A program made the translations under genes and the position numbers. 5,974 bases of DNA, from assembly GCA_021781095.1 (NCBI GenBank), contig JAJXXM010000438.1:1-5974 (forward strand), written 5' to 3'. This document shows, one piece after another, positions 5,254-5,974 of this stretch; within the stretch, counting starts at the first letter, position 1; each line of letters opens with the position of its first letter. The DNA comes from a bacterium (lineage in GTDB: Bacteria; Eremiobacterota; Eremiobacteria; Baltobacterales; Baltobacteraceae). The notes below the pieces were generated by a model. It saw only the letters and a list, made by a program, of their open reading frames with translations. It did not search any database and was not told the origin of the DNA.

Positions 5254-5974
5254 CGCCGCGCGCATCGCGCCGCCGCCGCGCCTCTCGCGCAAGCCCGAAC
5301 GGCGCGCTCCGCGTGCGTACGAAAGTGCGCCGCCCGATGCGATCCTGTTCATCAGCGTCGCCTGCTTGGTCGCGATCGGCATGGTGATGGTCTTCTCGGC
5401 GTCGAGCACGACGGCGTACGCCGTGCATCACGACGTTGCGTATTTTTTCAAACGCCAGCTGATGTGGCTCGGCGTCGGTTGCGTCGCCGCGTGGGGCGCC
5501 TTCCGCATCGACTATACGAAATTGCGTACCTACGCCCCCGCGCTCTTTATCGCCACCTCACTCGCGCTGGTGGCGGTGCTCGTGCCGCATCTCGGTGCGA
5601 GCGTGAACGGCTCGCGGCGCTGGCTCGGGCTCTCCTCGCTCTCCATTCAACCCTCGGAGTTCGCGAAGCTCACGCTGGTGTTCTTTCTCGCGGTTCGGCT
5701 CGCCGATATGGGCGAACGCATTCGCTCGCTCACTCGCGGCGTCGTTCCCTTACTCGGCGCGGTCTTCGTCGTCGCGTTGCTGATTCAACGCGAGCCCGAT
5801 ATGGGAACCGCGAGAATCATCGTGGCGATCGGCTTCATCATGCTCTTCGTCGCGGGTGCGCGCATTCCGCACCTCCTGATGGGTATTTTCTCCACCGCGC
5901 CGTTCGTCGTGTATTCGATTTTCGCGCATTCCTACCAACGCGAACGGATCCTCGCGTTCATCAACCCCTGGAAA
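5246..5974 (+). CDS. ftsW: Septal peptidoglycan glycosyltransferase FtsW (3' partial)
   Basis: SEDS-family integral membrane protein that polymerises lipid II into glycan strands, normally with the division transpeptidase FtsI (PBP3). 243 residues are visible and the frame is still open at the window edge (E. coli FtsW 414). A Pro/Arg-rich cytoplasmic tail of about 30 residues precedes the first membrane helix (about 32-52, ending VFSAS). Then come FFKRQLMW (67-74), VNGSRRWLGL (from 120), QPSEFAK (135-141), QREPDMGT (181-188) and, at the edge, YQRERILAFINPW (230-242). All are SEDS signatures. The catalytic Asp of the fourth outer loop should follow within a few residues of the edge and is not visible. 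GTG 5246 overlaps the murD stop by eight bases and has GGAGGT upstream. RodA and SpoVE are close relatives; FtsW is preferred from its dcw position directly after murD. Confidence 0.93.
   Translation, partial: MRNAARIAPPPRLSRKPERRAPRAYESAPPDAILFISVACLVAIGMVMVFSASSTTAYAVHHDVAYFFKRQLMWLGVGCVAAWGAFRIDYTKLRTYAPALFIATSLALVAVLVPHLGASVNGSRRWLGLSSLSIQPSEFAKLTLVFFLAVRLADMGERIRSLTRGVVPLLGAVFVVALLIQREPDMGTARIIVAIGFIMLFVAGARIPHLLMGIFSTAPFVVYSIFAHSYQRERILAFINPWK

Noticed and set aside
4006..5409. Minus-strand open frame (467 codons) opposite murD and the start of ftsW
   Set aside because: Arg/Glu/Asp/His-rich shadow of the GC-rich + strand genes. It spans two real genes and has no family motifs.

Overview
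This window is a slice of a division and cell wall (dcw) cluster. All genes lie on the + strand and there is no intergenic space. In order it holds the 3' part of murE (5' end outside the window), a complete murF, a complete gene for a divergent CofE-like (F420-0:gamma-glutamyl ligase family) protein, a complete mraY, a complete murD and the 5' part of ftsW (3' end outside the window). Apart from the CofE-like gene, murE-murF-mraY-murD-ftsW is the classic bacterial dcw order.

Every gene overlaps the next, by 4, 13, 7, 4 and 8 bases, so the block is almost certainly one transcript with translational coupling. I see no internal promoter, terminator, tRNA, repeat array, insertion sequence or CRISPR. 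No stretch lacks a gene. Three of the five visible starts are GTG (murF, the CofE-like gene, ftsW); mraY and murD start with ATG. Recognisable Shine-Dalgarno sequences sit inside the preceding genes.

How the genes work together: MurE adds the third stem residue, meso-diaminopimelate as judged from its DNPR motif. MurF adds D-Ala-D-Ala, and MraY moves phospho-MurNAc-pentapeptide to undecaprenyl phosphate (lipid I). MurD acts earlier, adding D-Glu. FtsW polymerises lipid II at the septum. The CofE-like protein, coded between murF and mraY, belongs to a family of GTP-dependent amide-bond-forming enzymes. Its position suggests, without proving, a role in modifying a peptidoglycan precursor or a related carboxylate.

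Organism: a GC-rich (roughly two thirds GC by eye) bacterium with meso-DAP peptidoglycan. The divergence of MurF and the extra ligase-like gene fit a deep-branching, little-cultured phylum; Eremiobacterota (WPS-2) or a relative is my guess, with low confidence. The most interesting point is the CofE-like gene locked by overlaps into the peptidoglycan operon.
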